Source: Strigamia acuminata (taxonomy: Eukaryota > Arthropoda > Chilopoda > Geophilomorpha > Linotaeniidae). From it: a DNA stretch of 64,000 nt. Below the pieces are notes generated by a model. It saw nothing but the letters and a program-made list of their open reading frames with translations. It made no database searches and was not told where the DNA came from. This document shows, one piece after another, positions 33,467 through 44,546 of this stretch. How positions within the stretch are numbered: the first letter of the stretch is position 1; each line of letters starts with the position of its first letter. A program made the position numbers and the translations under genes. The stretch spans positions 6,324,001 through 6,388,000 of the forward strand of contig OX442323.1 in NCBI GenBank assembly GCA_949358305.1, given 5' to 3'.

Positions 33467-34323
33467 TCAACCGACCAAACCTCCCACATCCATATTAGCC
33501 AAAGCCGCATTTATGGATTGCCGGGCAAAATCGCTCATCTTTGAAGCCAATTTCGGCACCATATTTCTTGCCAATTTCGACACAACTTTTTGCAACATAT
33601 TATTAATCTCGTCGCCAAGACTCCCACCTCCTAGCAATCCTTCCATCGACAATTTCAAGTCATCGATTTCAGCATGTAAACTCAACGACTCGATTTGCAT
33701 TTTCTTGTTCTTTGTACCCAAAACCGCCGTAGAACTCACATGAGTTTTATACACACTGGCATCAAAGGATCCACGTCCATACACTGGAATAAGGCCAATT
33801 GCCTTTCCATCAATGTCATATTGACCTTGGACGTTGACGTGAGGAAATGACATGTTGATATTGACTTTCATCATCATGATATTCAGTTTGATATGGTCAA
33901 TTGAGAAGTCTGATAACCCCACCACCTGTGAATAAGCAAAAAATAATTAATTTTAAAAGAAATTGTCATAATTTAGATTTTCAGTTGCATACCTGGCAGT
34001 TTTTAACTTTAGCAACTTTAATAGTGACTAAATTTCCAAGACTCAATGAAGACAAGTCTTGGTTAGGGACATTGAAAGGTTCCATTGGTGGAATTTTGGC
34101 TTCAGGTAAACCTGTTTTCATTTGTGTTTTGAATTTAGCCACTTCATCTAGGATTTTCTGCTCAAACTTGCTGAATTTTTTAGGTTTGGCTGTGGCTGTG
34201 TTTAAATAAATACATTACAACATACACAATTATTAAAAAAGGTTATACTCATTAAATACTTGCTGGTGTTGTAGATACAGTGTACACTGTATGTAAAACC
34301 AATGCAAATACAATCCACTTCAT
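33467..34323 (-). CDS. JHBP/takeout-like secreted protein A (241 aa)
   Basis: Three exons on the - strand: 34323-34260 (signal peptide MKWIVFALVLHTVYTVST), 34195-33993 and 33925-33467, all GT-AG, phases 1 and 0. The last exon carries the pattern typical of juvenile hormone binding / takeout proteins: VVGLSDFSIDHIKLN..., then FPHVNVQGQYDIDGKAIGLIP and GRGSFDASV. Such proteins are extracellular carriers with a long hydrophobic ligand tunnel. Intron 2 is short (67 bp). The exon 2 acceptor has two AG choices 6 nt apart, both in frame. An AATAAA follows the stop within about 25 bases. It is nearly identical to copy B but has Cys (TGC) where B has a stop. The ligand is unknown. Confidence 0.82.
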
Positions 34324-34576
34324 TTTGTTGTTTCTAACCAAAGACACAAAACAAAACAGTTCAACTTTTTACTTCTAATCACTGAAAGAGAACCAACACA
34401 CCTTGATATATATCTATCTTTTTGACATTATCAAAACCTGTCATATGATATTACACAATTACATGTCAATGTAACTATCATCTAATCTATTGTATTCTCA
34501 TAAAAAACACTATTGAGCAATAAATCAATCAAAAACCAATAAAAAAATCAATTCTCAATCTAAAACATCATTTATT

Positions 34577-36594
34577 GATCCCGCCGCAACAATGTCCAAT
34601 CGATACAACTCGTCATGGTCACACGAGGTGGCCAGCATTTCTTATCTCGCATCGTCCTCTACGAAATCGAATGTCCGCGCCATTTTTTTCAAGTTGTCGA
34701 ACTGATAACAAATTTGCATCCAATCCAGGCACAAAATAGACTTCTCGGAATTCCACCATTTCTGGTTTTCCATTTAACAATACAGTCAATTCAACAGTCC
34801 CTGTGCGTTTTCCATAGAGTATTCCACCATTTGCGGTGTTAACCACAATTTTGGGCGCATTTTTTAAATTTTCAAACTGCTCACGTTGCGACGACATGTA
34901 TGCCGTGATGCTCCAGAGTCCATGATCCAGTCTGTATGCGACGATCTCGTCATCATTGCCGATACCGAGACGATTGTTGCGATGTACGACTTGTTGGCAG
35001 GTTTTTCCGCATTTTTCTCCGCATTTTTCAATATTTTTACACGACAGTCCGCTCGTTTGTGCCCCAGCTTGTGACATCTACGGCACTTGATTTGATAAGA
35101 GTTATCGTTTCCTTCTCGGCGCTTAAAACGTTCGTTTCCAATGCTGGAACTGAGTGCTGCACTGGTCACATCTTTTTCTCGTTTTTGCGCTTCTTGCAAC
35201 AATCGCACCTTGACATATTCTGCCGTAATATCCGAACCGCAATTTTCAATTGCCATTATCATTGGCTTGAAATCGTCTGAAAGAGTGTGGCTAATAACAT
35301 CGCTGCCATCATTTTGTCATCGACTTTATAATCCATATCAGTGAGTTGTTGACCAATATTCACCTTTTTGCCAATATATTCCGACATATCTTTGCAGTCG
35401 TTGTATTTTATTTATTTATTTATTTATTTATTTATTGAAGAGACACTCCAGTGGAGTAAGATACAGGTAATTAAGAAAGAGCTTGTTGGTCTAATAGGTG
35501 TTTGCCTATACGCTTATGAAGGTGGCGGCAGTGGAAACGACACTTCGAGGCAGCACAGTCAAAGACCGTAATGCGGAGGTCGATGGGAAGATTGTTCCAG
35601 AGTGACGTGCATCTATGTGGGAATGTCTTGCGTAGGTAGGTCGTTCGCTCCACCGTGATCTTGAACTTATGGCGGCGAGGCGTCCGGGTATCCACGTCTG
35701 AGTGGTAGAATTCCGTGATGGTATGAGCAGGATGATCAGCATTACGGAGGACGTCTGCTATGGCGGAGAGATCAAGAAGCAGGAGGAGGTTGTCCAAAGT
35801 CAGGATATCGAACTCGTTGCACACCGGGGTGATATGGTTATGATCGTAACGGTTGAAAGCGTTTCGGATGACCGCGTTGTACGCCTTAGCGAGAGGGAAC
35901 TTGAAGCGGCGGGCTGTCGAGTTCCAAATCGACGAGGCATAGGTGATGACGGGGTAAATCTTGGATTTTATGTAACTAATCATTTCTGTACGGGACAGGA
36001 CTCGGCGCAGGTGTTTCACTATGTAGGCTGACCGGGTAAGGAATAAAGTTAAATGGCGGATATGAGGGCCAAAGGTGAGATGTGGGTCGAGGATGAGTCC
36101 CAGGACTGTAATCTGTTCGGTGGGGTAAGGTACGACACCCCTCGAGGGTCGCTTGAAGTTCAGAGTTGAGGTTTTTTCCTGGTTGAGACCCATGGTTAAG
36201 AGCGATACCTGGCTTTCTAAGCTCTTGTCTTTGTAGAGCTTTACCAGATTGTCCCAAGCTGTAATAGTTGATAGTAATAATAGTTGATTCCGCCATTTTT
36301 AGTCCACAAAAATGATTACCGCGTGACAAACACGAAAATTTCCGAAATTAATTTGATTGTTCAAATTTGGAATTTCTTCAGATCAAACCTGATCACAAAT
36401 TTCGAAACAAATGGTTTTGCACAGTTTATAGCATCCCTGGACCCATAACCTGATGAGAATCTGCGAATCTGCGTGGGAGCGAAAAGATTGAGTGGGTACG
36501 CGTGGTGATGGTCAAAACAGAAGTGTCCGTGTACAATTTTTATTAGCATAAATGACCGTAGGCGCCAGGTGGCGCTACAAACATGTGTTGACAC
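34577..36594 (-). mobile_element. degenerate Ty1/copia retrotransposon between JHBP-like A and B
   Basis: In transcription order on the - strand: a short putative 5' LTR (36594-36452, beginning TGTCAACAC and ending TTCTCA, with AATAAA inside). Then GGTTATGGGTCCAGGG (36447-36427), a primer site matching internal initiator tRNA-Met as in copia. Then a Gag start (MAESTIITIN, about 36290), a LINE insertion, and Gag remainder with zinc knuckle CRRCHKLGHKRADC. Next is the protease motif WIMDSGAS, and the pre-integrase region up to LYRLDIVAAG at 34577. Integrase, reverse transcriptase and 3' LTR are missing. At least three frame breaks and a gap in Gag show it is dead. Confidence 0.85.
35401..36265 (-). 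mobile_element. 5'-truncated LINE inserted in the copia element
   Basis: A - strand ORF (35471-36193 and upstream in frame) encodes the C-terminal part of a non-LTR reverse transcriptase: LTMGLNQEKT, ITVLGLILDPHLTF, KIYPVITYASSIWN and a TSLWNNLP-type end. This pattern is common in Jockey/CR1-like LINEs. It ends in an (AAAT)n tail at 35436-35401. The 5' end is cut at about 36265, just after the copia Gag start. No endonuclease or polymerase core is present. Confidence 0.85.
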
Positions 36595-36673
36595 AGAATA
36601 TCTCAATAAAAATCCACATATAAAAATTTTAATTTAGATTTACACCACTTTATTCATTTTTTTTTTACACAAA

Positions 36674-37530
36674 TCAACCGATCAAACTTCCCACATCCAA
36701 ATTAGCCAAAGCCCCATTCATGAATTGCCGGGCAAAATCACCCATCTTTGAAGCCAATTTCGGCACCGAATTTCTTGCCAATTTCAACGCAGCTTTTTGC
36801 AACATATTATTAATCTCGTCGCCAAGAACTCCTAGCAATCCGTCCATCTTCAATTGCAAGTCATCGATTTCAGCATGTAAACTCAACGACTCGATTTGCA
36901 TTTTCTTGTCCTTTGTATAACCCAAAACCGCCGTAGAACTCACATGAGTTTTATACACACTGGCATCAAAGGATCCACGTGCATACACTGGAATAAGGCC
37001 AATTGCCCTTCCATCAATGTCATATTGACCTTGGACGTTGACGTGAGGAAATGTCACGTTGATATTGACTTTCATCAGCATGATATTCACTTTGATATCG
37101 TCAATTGTGAAGTCTGATAACCCCACCACCTGTGAATAGGCAAAAAAAAAATTAATTTTAAAAGAAATTGTCATAATTTAGATTTTCAGTTGCATACCTG
37201 TCAGTTTTTAACTTTAGCAGCTTTAATAGTGACTAAATTTCCACCAAGACTCAATGAAGACAAGTCTTGGTTAGGGACATTGAAAGGTTCCATTGGTGGA
37301 ATTTTGGCTTCAGGTAAACCTGTTGTCATTTGTGCTTTGAATTTATCCACTTCATCTATGATTTTCTGCTCAAACTTGCTGAATTTTTCAGGTTTGGCTG
37401 TGGCTGTGTTTAAATAAATACATTACACATACACAATTATTAAAAAAGGTTATACTCATTAAATACTTGGTGGTACTGTAGATACAGTGTATACTGTATG
37501 TAAAACCAATGCAAATACAATCCACTTCAT
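36674..37530 (-). pseudogene. JHBP/takeout-like copy B with premature stop
   Basis: Three exons on the - strand as in A: 37530-37467, 37403-37198 and 37129-36674. Exon and intron sequence is almost the same as A, but the penultimate codon of exon 2 is TGA (37203-37201) where A has TGC (Cys). Splice sites, signal peptide and the last exon (VVGLSDFTIDDIKVN..., GQYDIDGRAIGLIP) are otherwise intact. Read as spliced, it would stop after 88 residues and lose the ligand-binding domain. It is probably a recent pseudogene. Stop readthrough, alternative splicing or an assembly error are the alternatives. Confidence 0.75.
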
Positions 37531-37786
37531 CTTGTTGTTTCCAACCATAGACACAAAACAAAACAGTTCAACTTTTTACTTCTAATCACTGAAAGAGAAC
37601 CAACACACCTTGATACATACATATATATCTTTTTTTTACATTATCAAAAACTGTCATATGATATTATACAATTACATTTCAATGTAACTATCATCTAATC
37701 TATTGTATTCTCATAAAAAACACTATTGAGCAATAAATCAATCAAAAAACCAACAAAAAAAATCAATTCTCAATCTAAAACATCAT

Positions 37787-38574
37787 TTATTGGTTTAATG
37801 TTTTGTGATACAATGACAACAAGGCATTATTAATGACATGTTTGAGAAGTGAGCCTAATTCTTCGAATCTAGCCGGCACAAACACATCAAAAATCGTCTT
37901 AAGTGTGCCAGAAAGCACTGAATTAACCATCCCACCCATGAACCCACCACCAGCAACCAATTCAGCATCAAATCGCCCCACATTAAACTTTAGTTTGAGA
38001 TCAGCAAGGACGACATTAAACCCTTTCTCCACAGTCAATGGCGCATCAATACTGATGGTGACATTCACCGCTGTTAGAGAAAAAGGGCCACGACCGCTCA
38101 ACGGAACCCAACTGCCGATAGTTCCGTCTAGGGAATTATTTCCGCTAAAACGAAGACTTGGGAGGTGGAAATTGGCGAAAAAACGAGGCGGAATAAGCGT
38201 GAAATCAACATCGGAGACCGAGAAACTGGACAATCCAGTCAGTGTTAGATTTGTTACGTCTCCCGCGACATCGATGTAATCCTCGAGTCCTTTGATGAGG
38301 TTTTTGGAGATGTGGAAGCTCCCGATGTGCAGAGGATCTAATGGTGGTAAATGTGCAGCAGAAACTCCTTTGTGGATCACTTCTCTGATGTTTGTGAAGA
38401 TTTTTTCGATCCATGTTTTGTGTTGGTTGGTTTGGGCGGTGTCCTCACTCAGCACTGCCTTGAATTGAATAAAATATCAATAATAAATGATGTAAATGTT
38501 GTATTATAAGTTGGAAATATTAAAAACGTTACCCCAAATAAGCTCAAAAGAAGAAGAACGTGCACACTCTTCAT
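37787..38574 (-). CDS. JHBP/takeout-like secreted protein C (237 aa)
   Basis: Two exons on the - strand: 38574-38533 and 38458-37787, GT-AG, phase 0. The start ATG at 38574 opens MKSVHVLLLLSLFGAVLSED, a clear signal peptide; an ATG 9 bases upstream is in frame and also possible. Residues 60-200 follow the JHBP pattern: NLTLTGLSSFSVSDVDF, then FHLPSLRFSGNN, GRGPFSLTAVNV, and a C-terminal amphipathic helix (LKHVINNALLSLY). It is a more distant relative of A/B with fewer introns. Role: extracellular binding of hydrophobic ligands (family inference). The AATAAA signal overlaps the region duplicated beside gene A. Confidence 0.8.
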
Positions 38575-38689
38575 CGTAATCATTAATGAATTAGTTGTTA
38601 ACTCGCATTGCTCATATTTAACAGCTGAAATTCCTTTATTTTTCACACGAATTAATCAAAATGTGTTGACACACACTTATTTTTATCAT

Positions 38690-39529
38690 TTAATCGACGG
38701 TTTTGCTGACTTCAAATGCGTGTTCGTCGATAACTTTTTGCAAACCAAGCTTAATTGGACCATCTATTAATCTAAACACGACATTCTTACTCAATGCTGC
38801 TATGATGTTCGTCACTGAACTAACAACATAATCAAATATAGGCACTACATCTAAGTCGACATTAATTTTCCCAACTTCGATGATGTCAAACTCCTTCAAT
38901 GTGAATTGGCTTTTGTCCGAATTCATGTCCAATTGGATCTCCATGACGACATCTTGGATTATCACCGAAGCTGTACCAGTTATCACATAACTGAGAACTC
39001 TATTAAAAATACACAGAATTAGGGTTAAATATTCTCATGGTGCAAACATCATATACTTTGTGGTCCATTTTAGTTGTCCTTTTAAAAGATGAACTCTTAA
39101 TTTGGATCGTATTGACTGAAGTTCATTCGGCTTGTATGTAACAGCTGCATCTTCTTCCCTTCCCATAGTTCCCATTCCAAGCAATGAGCCAGACACGTGT
39201 GTGTTGATTATGTCAACATCTATAGCATTGTAAGGGTCTAGTTTTCTGTTAACACGTCAAAAAAATGAATAAAATATCAATTTCTATCATGTTTTATTAT
39301 CAAACACTTTACTTGGCTAAAATGTATTCTCTAACATGATGAACTATGTCATCTACATAATCATTTGGATCAGGTATTGCAAATTTCAGCTTTTGTGCGG
39401 CTTAAAATGATATAAAAGCAATAATAAACACTAAAACAGCACCAAAATGGAAATTTAAAGATAACTTGTACCTTTTTTAGCTTCACAAACACACACAGAT
39501 GAAATTAGAAGTAATAGAATGAAATACAT
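38690..39529 (-). CDS. group 7 allergen-like/JHBP-superfamily protein D (214 aa)
   Basis: Four exons on the - strand: 39529-39472, 39400-39313, 39245-39057 and 38999-38690, phases 1, 2, 2. Signal peptide MYFILLLLISSVCVCEA. Motifs shared with D-H are LDPYNAIDVD at the start of exon 3, VTGTA-like ITGTASV near the start of exon 4, and DGPIK before a C-terminal helix. Its length (about 215 aa) and the order of an IQDVV...L strand region followed by helical NIIAALSKNVV resemble arthropod group 7 allergen-like proteins, which have a JHBP/BPI-type fold and bind lipids. Function is inferred from fold only. No disabling change is seen. Confidence 0.7.
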
Positions 39530-39683
39530 TTCTTTTCAACACTGATAGATTCGAGCAATTAAATCATTGACAGACACATTTTTATCTCTCTTTTTTTAGT
39601 TTTTTAGATAAACCATATCAATAACTCAAGTTTTAATAAAATATTTATTTATTTATTTTCACTCACACTATTACAAATTTTTT

Positions 39684-40531
39684 TTAAGATAAATTCTCCA
39701 GGCCTTGAATTCCAATTTTATCAATTGTAGATTGTACAAAACTCTGAATCGGTCCTTCAAGGAGCCTGGCCACTACGTTCTTCATCAAATTTGACACAGC
39801 ACTGGACATGAGTGACAGAATTCGGTCCCAAAATGGCAGCGGCAATGTTTTGGTGTCAACTGTGATCTTTCCAATGCGTGCCACCTTAAATTTGGTTATT
39901 CGAACACTTTTACTGTTCACATCAACACGTAGTGTGATGTTGGTCACCGCTTCTGCCGCTGTACCGCTCACGAAGCCGGTGAATGGCAGAAATCCGAGAC
40001 TAGAAAATTAAAATAAACCATAAAAATACATATATATAAATATAATATAATAAAAACCAATAAAATTCACCTCAAACCCCATTCAAGATTGGCCTTTAGT
40101 TCAGTCACACCAAAAACAGCTTCAATCTCAATATTGTCATCTTGTTTGTTGAATATAAGATGTGCAGGTCCTGCACGACGAAGCGTCGCAAGTCCGTGCA
40201 ATTCACCAGTTAGATGTACATTTAAGAACTTGTAGTCAATTGCTGTGTATGGATCCATGTCTCTGTATTTTGTAGAGTCAAAATATTAGTGCACTGTTTT
40301 AGGTTTTGTCAATTTTTGTCTTACTTTTCCAATATGAGTGCTCTGACATTAACCAGCAGTTGATCCATGTATTCATCAGCATTGTTATTCTGGGTTGAAG
40401 CTAGATGAGTAAAAGAAGAAATAAGTTTGATTATTATTATTGGTGAATAGAATGCTACCTCTTTTATGAGGTGTAGCAAGTGCTACACTTAAAAGAAGTG
40501 TACAGATCAAAGTGGACTGAATGAGAGCCAT
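39684..40531 (-). CDS. group 7 allergen-like/JHBP-superfamily protein E (218 aa)
   Basis: Four exons on the - strand: 40531-40459, 40400-40325, 40262-40071 and 39999-39684, phases 1, 2, 2 as in D. Signal peptide MALIQSTLICTLLLSVALAT. Key motifs: MDPYTAIDYKF, GELHGLATLRR, VFGVTELKANLEW, VSGTAAEAVTNITLRVDV and LLEGPIQS. It is the best-preserved relative of F, G and H. The exon 3/4 intron is 71 bp. It is expected to be secreted and to bind a hydrophobic ligand. Confidence 0.75.
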
Positions 40532-40559
40532 TTTGGTTACAGTTTAATGTGAAACTAGA

Positions 40560-40728
40560 ATGAATGGGTGTTTTCTTATTTTAAATGTAATTTTATCTTG
40601 GATTTGTGGGAAAGATGACAACTGTTAATACAATATCAAGCTTTATGGGAACTAGCATTTGTTGATTGACAGTAATCACTAGATAATTGTTTCACTGGGA
40701 GGCCACAAATTTTTTAATATCATAAAAC

Positions 40729-40765
<37 letters not shown>

Positions 40766-41507
40766 TAAAATATTTTATTTTAATTTTGTTTTGGTAAAAA
40801 CCAGAAAATGTTTTAAAAAAACTGTGTAATTGTTTCAATTCTTCAATGACTTTTTTTTAAATAACTGATTTATTGAATTTAATTTTCTACAATTTTTTAA
40901 AGTCGATGCTAGAACTTTATTTTCAATCTCTTACCACTTGTTTTCACACGATTTAAACCCTTAGTTTTCTTCTTTATTACCATATAAGTGTTGAGAATCA
41001 TTTTTTTCATAATGTCAGCAACAACAATATACACTAGAAACATTATTGCGTAACAAAACAACCATTATCACGAGCATTACTGAAATAGTTTTCAAGTAAA
41101 TTATTTTTTTTCCACATGAGACTCGTTTTGCATATAAACTATAAAAATACGTTTTTCAAACCCAAAAAAAATTTTATTTCATCAAACATACATCACATTA
41201 AATTTATTCTAAAAATTCATTTTTTGTGTGAAAATACATTTTTCCATCTAAAGATGCATTTTTTCCATCTAAAGATGCATTTTTTCCATCTAAAGATGCA
41301 TTTTTTCCATCTAAAGATGCATTTTTTCCATCTAAAGATGCATTTTTTCAACCTGAAGATGCATTTATTCCATCAAAAAATGCAATTATTTTGCTCTAAA
41401 ATGCCATTTTAACTTAAACTTGTATTTTTCTGTCTGCAAATGCACTTTTTAAATAAAATATTCAACACTTTTTCCCCCTCACTTTATTACATTTTTATAA
41501 TTTTTCT
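40560..41507. other. spacer between genes E and F
   Basis: It holds a poly-T run (about 40733-40764) and the minisatellite listed below. An open frame over the minisatellite is a repeat artefact. Confidence 0.6.
41243..41350. repeat. 21-bp minisatellite (ATGCATTTTTTCCATCTAAAG)n
   Basis: About five nearly identical units of TTTTTCCATCTAAAGATGCA, decaying on the right (CAACCTGAAG, CCATCAAAAA). Confidence 0.9.
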
Positions 41508-42352
41508 TTACAAACTAACAACAAAAGGAAATCTAAATCGAATTCCACGTTTTTCAAGTCTGGAATCCACCAAACTCTTAATTGGTCCGTTAAGAAGCGG
41601 GTATAATTTGTCCCTTATCAAATCGTGAACCGTATTTGTCACGTACTTTTCACTTCCGTGCAATTCTGGAATTAGCCTAACGATATCAACTGTGATCTTT
41701 TCATTACGTGCCACCTCGTAGTTAATTATTTTAATATAGTCAAGATAAGTGCTAATACGAATTTTGACGTTAATCATTGCTTCTGCTGTACCAGTCACGT
41801 AGGCAGGCCACCTCACAGGTCCCCACGTCTAGAAAATCAAAGACCAACATGCAATATATATAATGTCATAAAAACAAGTCAAAATTATACCCTGCGGCAT
41901 TCAAGATTGAACCTTAGTCCAGTCACACCAAAAACAGTATCAATATAACCGCTATTGTCATGGAATGTAAGATTTGAACGTCCAACACGATGAAGAGTGG
42001 CACGACCATGCAATTGACCGGTGAACTCTACAGCGTCTAGTTGTGTACCTCTGTCCTTGTTCTTAACTATTGCGTATGATTCCGTGCCACTATGTTTTGT
42101 GTAGTCAAAATATTCAAATTATTGCACTAACACAGATTTGTATCTACTATTTTTCTTACTTTTCCAATATTTGTTGTCCAACATCAACCAGGTATTCATC
42201 CAGGTATTCATCAGCATTATCAGGGTAGGTAAAAAAACCTAAATGGGTAAAGAAATAATTAAGTTTGATCAATATATTTTGGTGAATAGAATGATACCAT
42301 TTGCTACACTTAAAACAAGTGCACAGATCAAATTGGAATGAATGAGAGCCAT
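41508..42352 (-). CDS. group 7 allergen-like/JHBP-superfamily protein F (217 aa)
   Basis: Four exons on the - strand: 42352-42298, 42238-42160, 42089-41891 and 41828-41508. The first two phases (1, 2) match E and G; the last intron is phase 0 instead of 2. Signal peptide MALIHSNLICALVLSVANG is 18 bp shorter at the exon 1 donor than in E and G (loss of the ATPHKR segment). Motifs: GQLHGRATLHRVGRSNLTF, VFGVTGLRFNLEC, VTGTAEAMINVKI, LLNGPIKSLVDS. Exon 3 starts GTESYAIVKN rather than LDPY. It looks expressed in principle but is more divergent. Confidence 0.68.
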
Positions 42353-42828
42353 TTTGGTTTCAGTTTAATATGAAACTAGAATGAGTGATGGTTGTCTCCT
42401 GATTTTAAATATATCTTTATCTTGGATTTGAGAGAAAGATGACAACTGTTAATATTATTAATATAATGTCTTTGTGGGAACTATAACATCTGTTGATTGG
42501 CAGTAACCACTAGATAATTTATTTATTTATTTTTTGTTAAATATTTTATTTTAATTTTGTTTTGATAAATACCAGAAAATGTTTTTAAAAAAATTTTCTT
42601 CAATGACTTTTTTTTTTTTTTTTTAAAAAAACTGATTTATTAAATTCAATTTTCTACAGTTTTTTAAATCGTAGTTTTTTACATTTTACTTGTTTTGCCA
42701 CAAAATGCTATTTTCACCTAAACATGTACTTTTCTGCAAACGCATTTTCTAAATAAAATATTCAACACTTTTTTCCCCTCACTTTATTTCATTTCTAAAA
42801 TTTTTCTTTACAAACTAATGAAATAGTT
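42353..42828. other. spacer between F and G
   Basis: AT-rich DNA with long T and A runs. Its right part is alignable with the spacers upstream of E and G (TGGTGGTTGTCTCC / GATGACAACTGTTAAT), showing the genes were duplicated with their promoters. Confidence 0.6.
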
Positions 42829-43682
42829 TTACACAATTTGAAATCCACGTTGGTTAATTGTGGAATCCACCAAAATCGCAATTGGTCCCGTAAGAAGATC
42901 AAATACTGTAGTCCCCATCAAATCGCGAACATCATTTGACACGAAACGTTCTTCCCCGTGCAATTCTGGAATTAGCCCAGCGATGGCAACTGTGATGTTT
43001 TCAACAGGTGACACCTCGTATTTAATTAACCTAGCTTGTTTAACATTTAAATTAAAAAGAATTGTAACGTTAATCATTGCTTCTGTTGTACTAATCACGT
43101 CGGCATACCATAAAGGAAATTGAGGACTAGAAAAAGAAAAAGAAAAAAAAACCAACGTGCAATATACAATATATATAGTGTAATAAAAAGTCAAAATTAC
43201 AAACCGATTGCATTTAAGATTGGCCCTTAGTCCAGTCACACCAAAAACAGCATCAATAGTACCGCGTTCTGGATCTTCTTGATTGAATGTAAGATTTGAA
43301 CGTCCAACACGATGAACAGTGGCAAGACCATGCAATTCACCAACGAACTTCCTCCTTCCGCCCTTGTAAACTGCTTCAATTGCGTATGGATCCAAGCCAC
43401 TACGTTTTATATAGTCAAAATATTCAAATTATTGCACAGATTTGTTATTTGTATCTGTTATTTCACTTACTTTTCCGATGTGTGTTGTCCAACAACAACC
43501 AGTAGTTCATCCAGGAAATGATCAGCATTATCAGGGTTGGTAAAAGAATCTAAATAGGTAAAGAAAGAATTAAGTTTGATCAATATATTTTTGGTGAATA
43601 GAATGATACCTCTTTTATGAGGTGTAGCATTTGCTACACTTAAAACAAGTGTACAGATCAAAGTGGAATGAATGAGAGCCAT
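42829..43682 (-). CDS. group 7 allergen-like/JHBP-superfamily protein G (214 aa)
   Basis: Four exons on the - strand: 43682-43610, 43549-43471, 43399-43205 and 43126-42829, phases 1, 2, 2. Signal peptide MALIHSTLICTLVLSVANAT. Motifs: LDPYAIEAVY, GELHGLATVHRVGRSNLTF, VFGVTGLRANLKC, VISTTEAMINVTI, LLTGPIAILVDS. The last intron (43204-43127) is 78 bp, a multiple of three, and has no stop in frame, so an unspliced message would still encode a full-length protein with a 26-residue hydrophobic insert. Splice consensus at both ends favours real splicing. Confidence 0.75.
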
Positions 43683-44177
43683 TTTGATGTCAGTTTAATA
43701 TGAAACTAGAATGTTTGATGGTTATCTTCTAATGTTAAATGTATTTTTATCTTGGATTTGAGGGAAAGACGACAACTGTTAATATTAATACAATCTCAAG
43801 TTTTATGGGAACTACTGTATAACATCTGTCTACTGACAGTTATCACTAGATAATTGTTTCAACCTTGTGACGATGACGGTCTGGTAAGCAAATTTTACAA
43901 ACAGTGAACTCTGTGTGAGATAAAATAAAATGGAAGGCAATTTGTTTCTCAAATCACGAACCTTTATTACCTAAAATTACAATTGTAATTATATCAAATT
44001 TGGTCAATTACTAATATTATTTAATGATGAATATAAAAGGATTAGAGCTGTTGAGAGAGGCGTTATATGTAATGTTGATGGAAACACACAATAAAGACAC
44101 TGTTCATTATTCGGTACTGATTCCTACTCTGTGTTTATTTCATCCTCAAACTCTTTTATACCCTCTAGTGGCGAATT
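43683..44177. other. spacer between G and H
   Basis: The left part is alignable with other promoter spacers of this family (GACAACTGTTAATATTAATA). Around 44030-44096 are ATATAAAAGGATTAGAGC and AATAAAGACACTGTTC, an arrangement seen in LTRs; a solo LTR is possible but ends are not clear. Confidence 0.45.
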
Positions 44178-44502
44178 TCATAAACAATCAAACACTAAAC
44201 CACACAAACCATATCTGTAACGCTTATCAACTGTAGAGTGTAAAATACTCTGAATAGGTCCTTCAAGAAGCCTGGTTTCTGTATTCTTCATGAAATCAAA
44301 TACAGCATTTGTCACGTACGATAGATTTGGGTCCCATTCTGGCAGTGGCTCTGCTTCGATGTCTGTAACATTTCCAATATGTGCCACCTCAAATCTATCA
44401 AGTTTAACAGTTTGACGTTTTACATCAAAACGTAGTGTTATCTTAGTCAGTGTTTCTGCTGCTGTACCACTCACGGTACCATTGTACACAAAATATGAAT
44501 GA
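44178..44502 (-). pseudogene. group 7 allergen-like gene H, orphan last exon
   Basis: Only the final exon is present, with an AG acceptor at 44504-44503. It encodes VSGTAAETLTKITLRFDV, then FEVAHIGNV and LLEGPIQSILHSTVDK, closest to gene E. The upstream intron is interrupted 45 bp away by the LTR at 44547. Exons 1-3 are not found in the 19.5 kb to the right. The exon itself is open. The gene is either destroyed or split by a very large insertion. Confidence 0.7.
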
Positions 44503-44546
44503 CTATAAAATGAAAAAATAAAATAAAATATACATAGTTTATAGTA

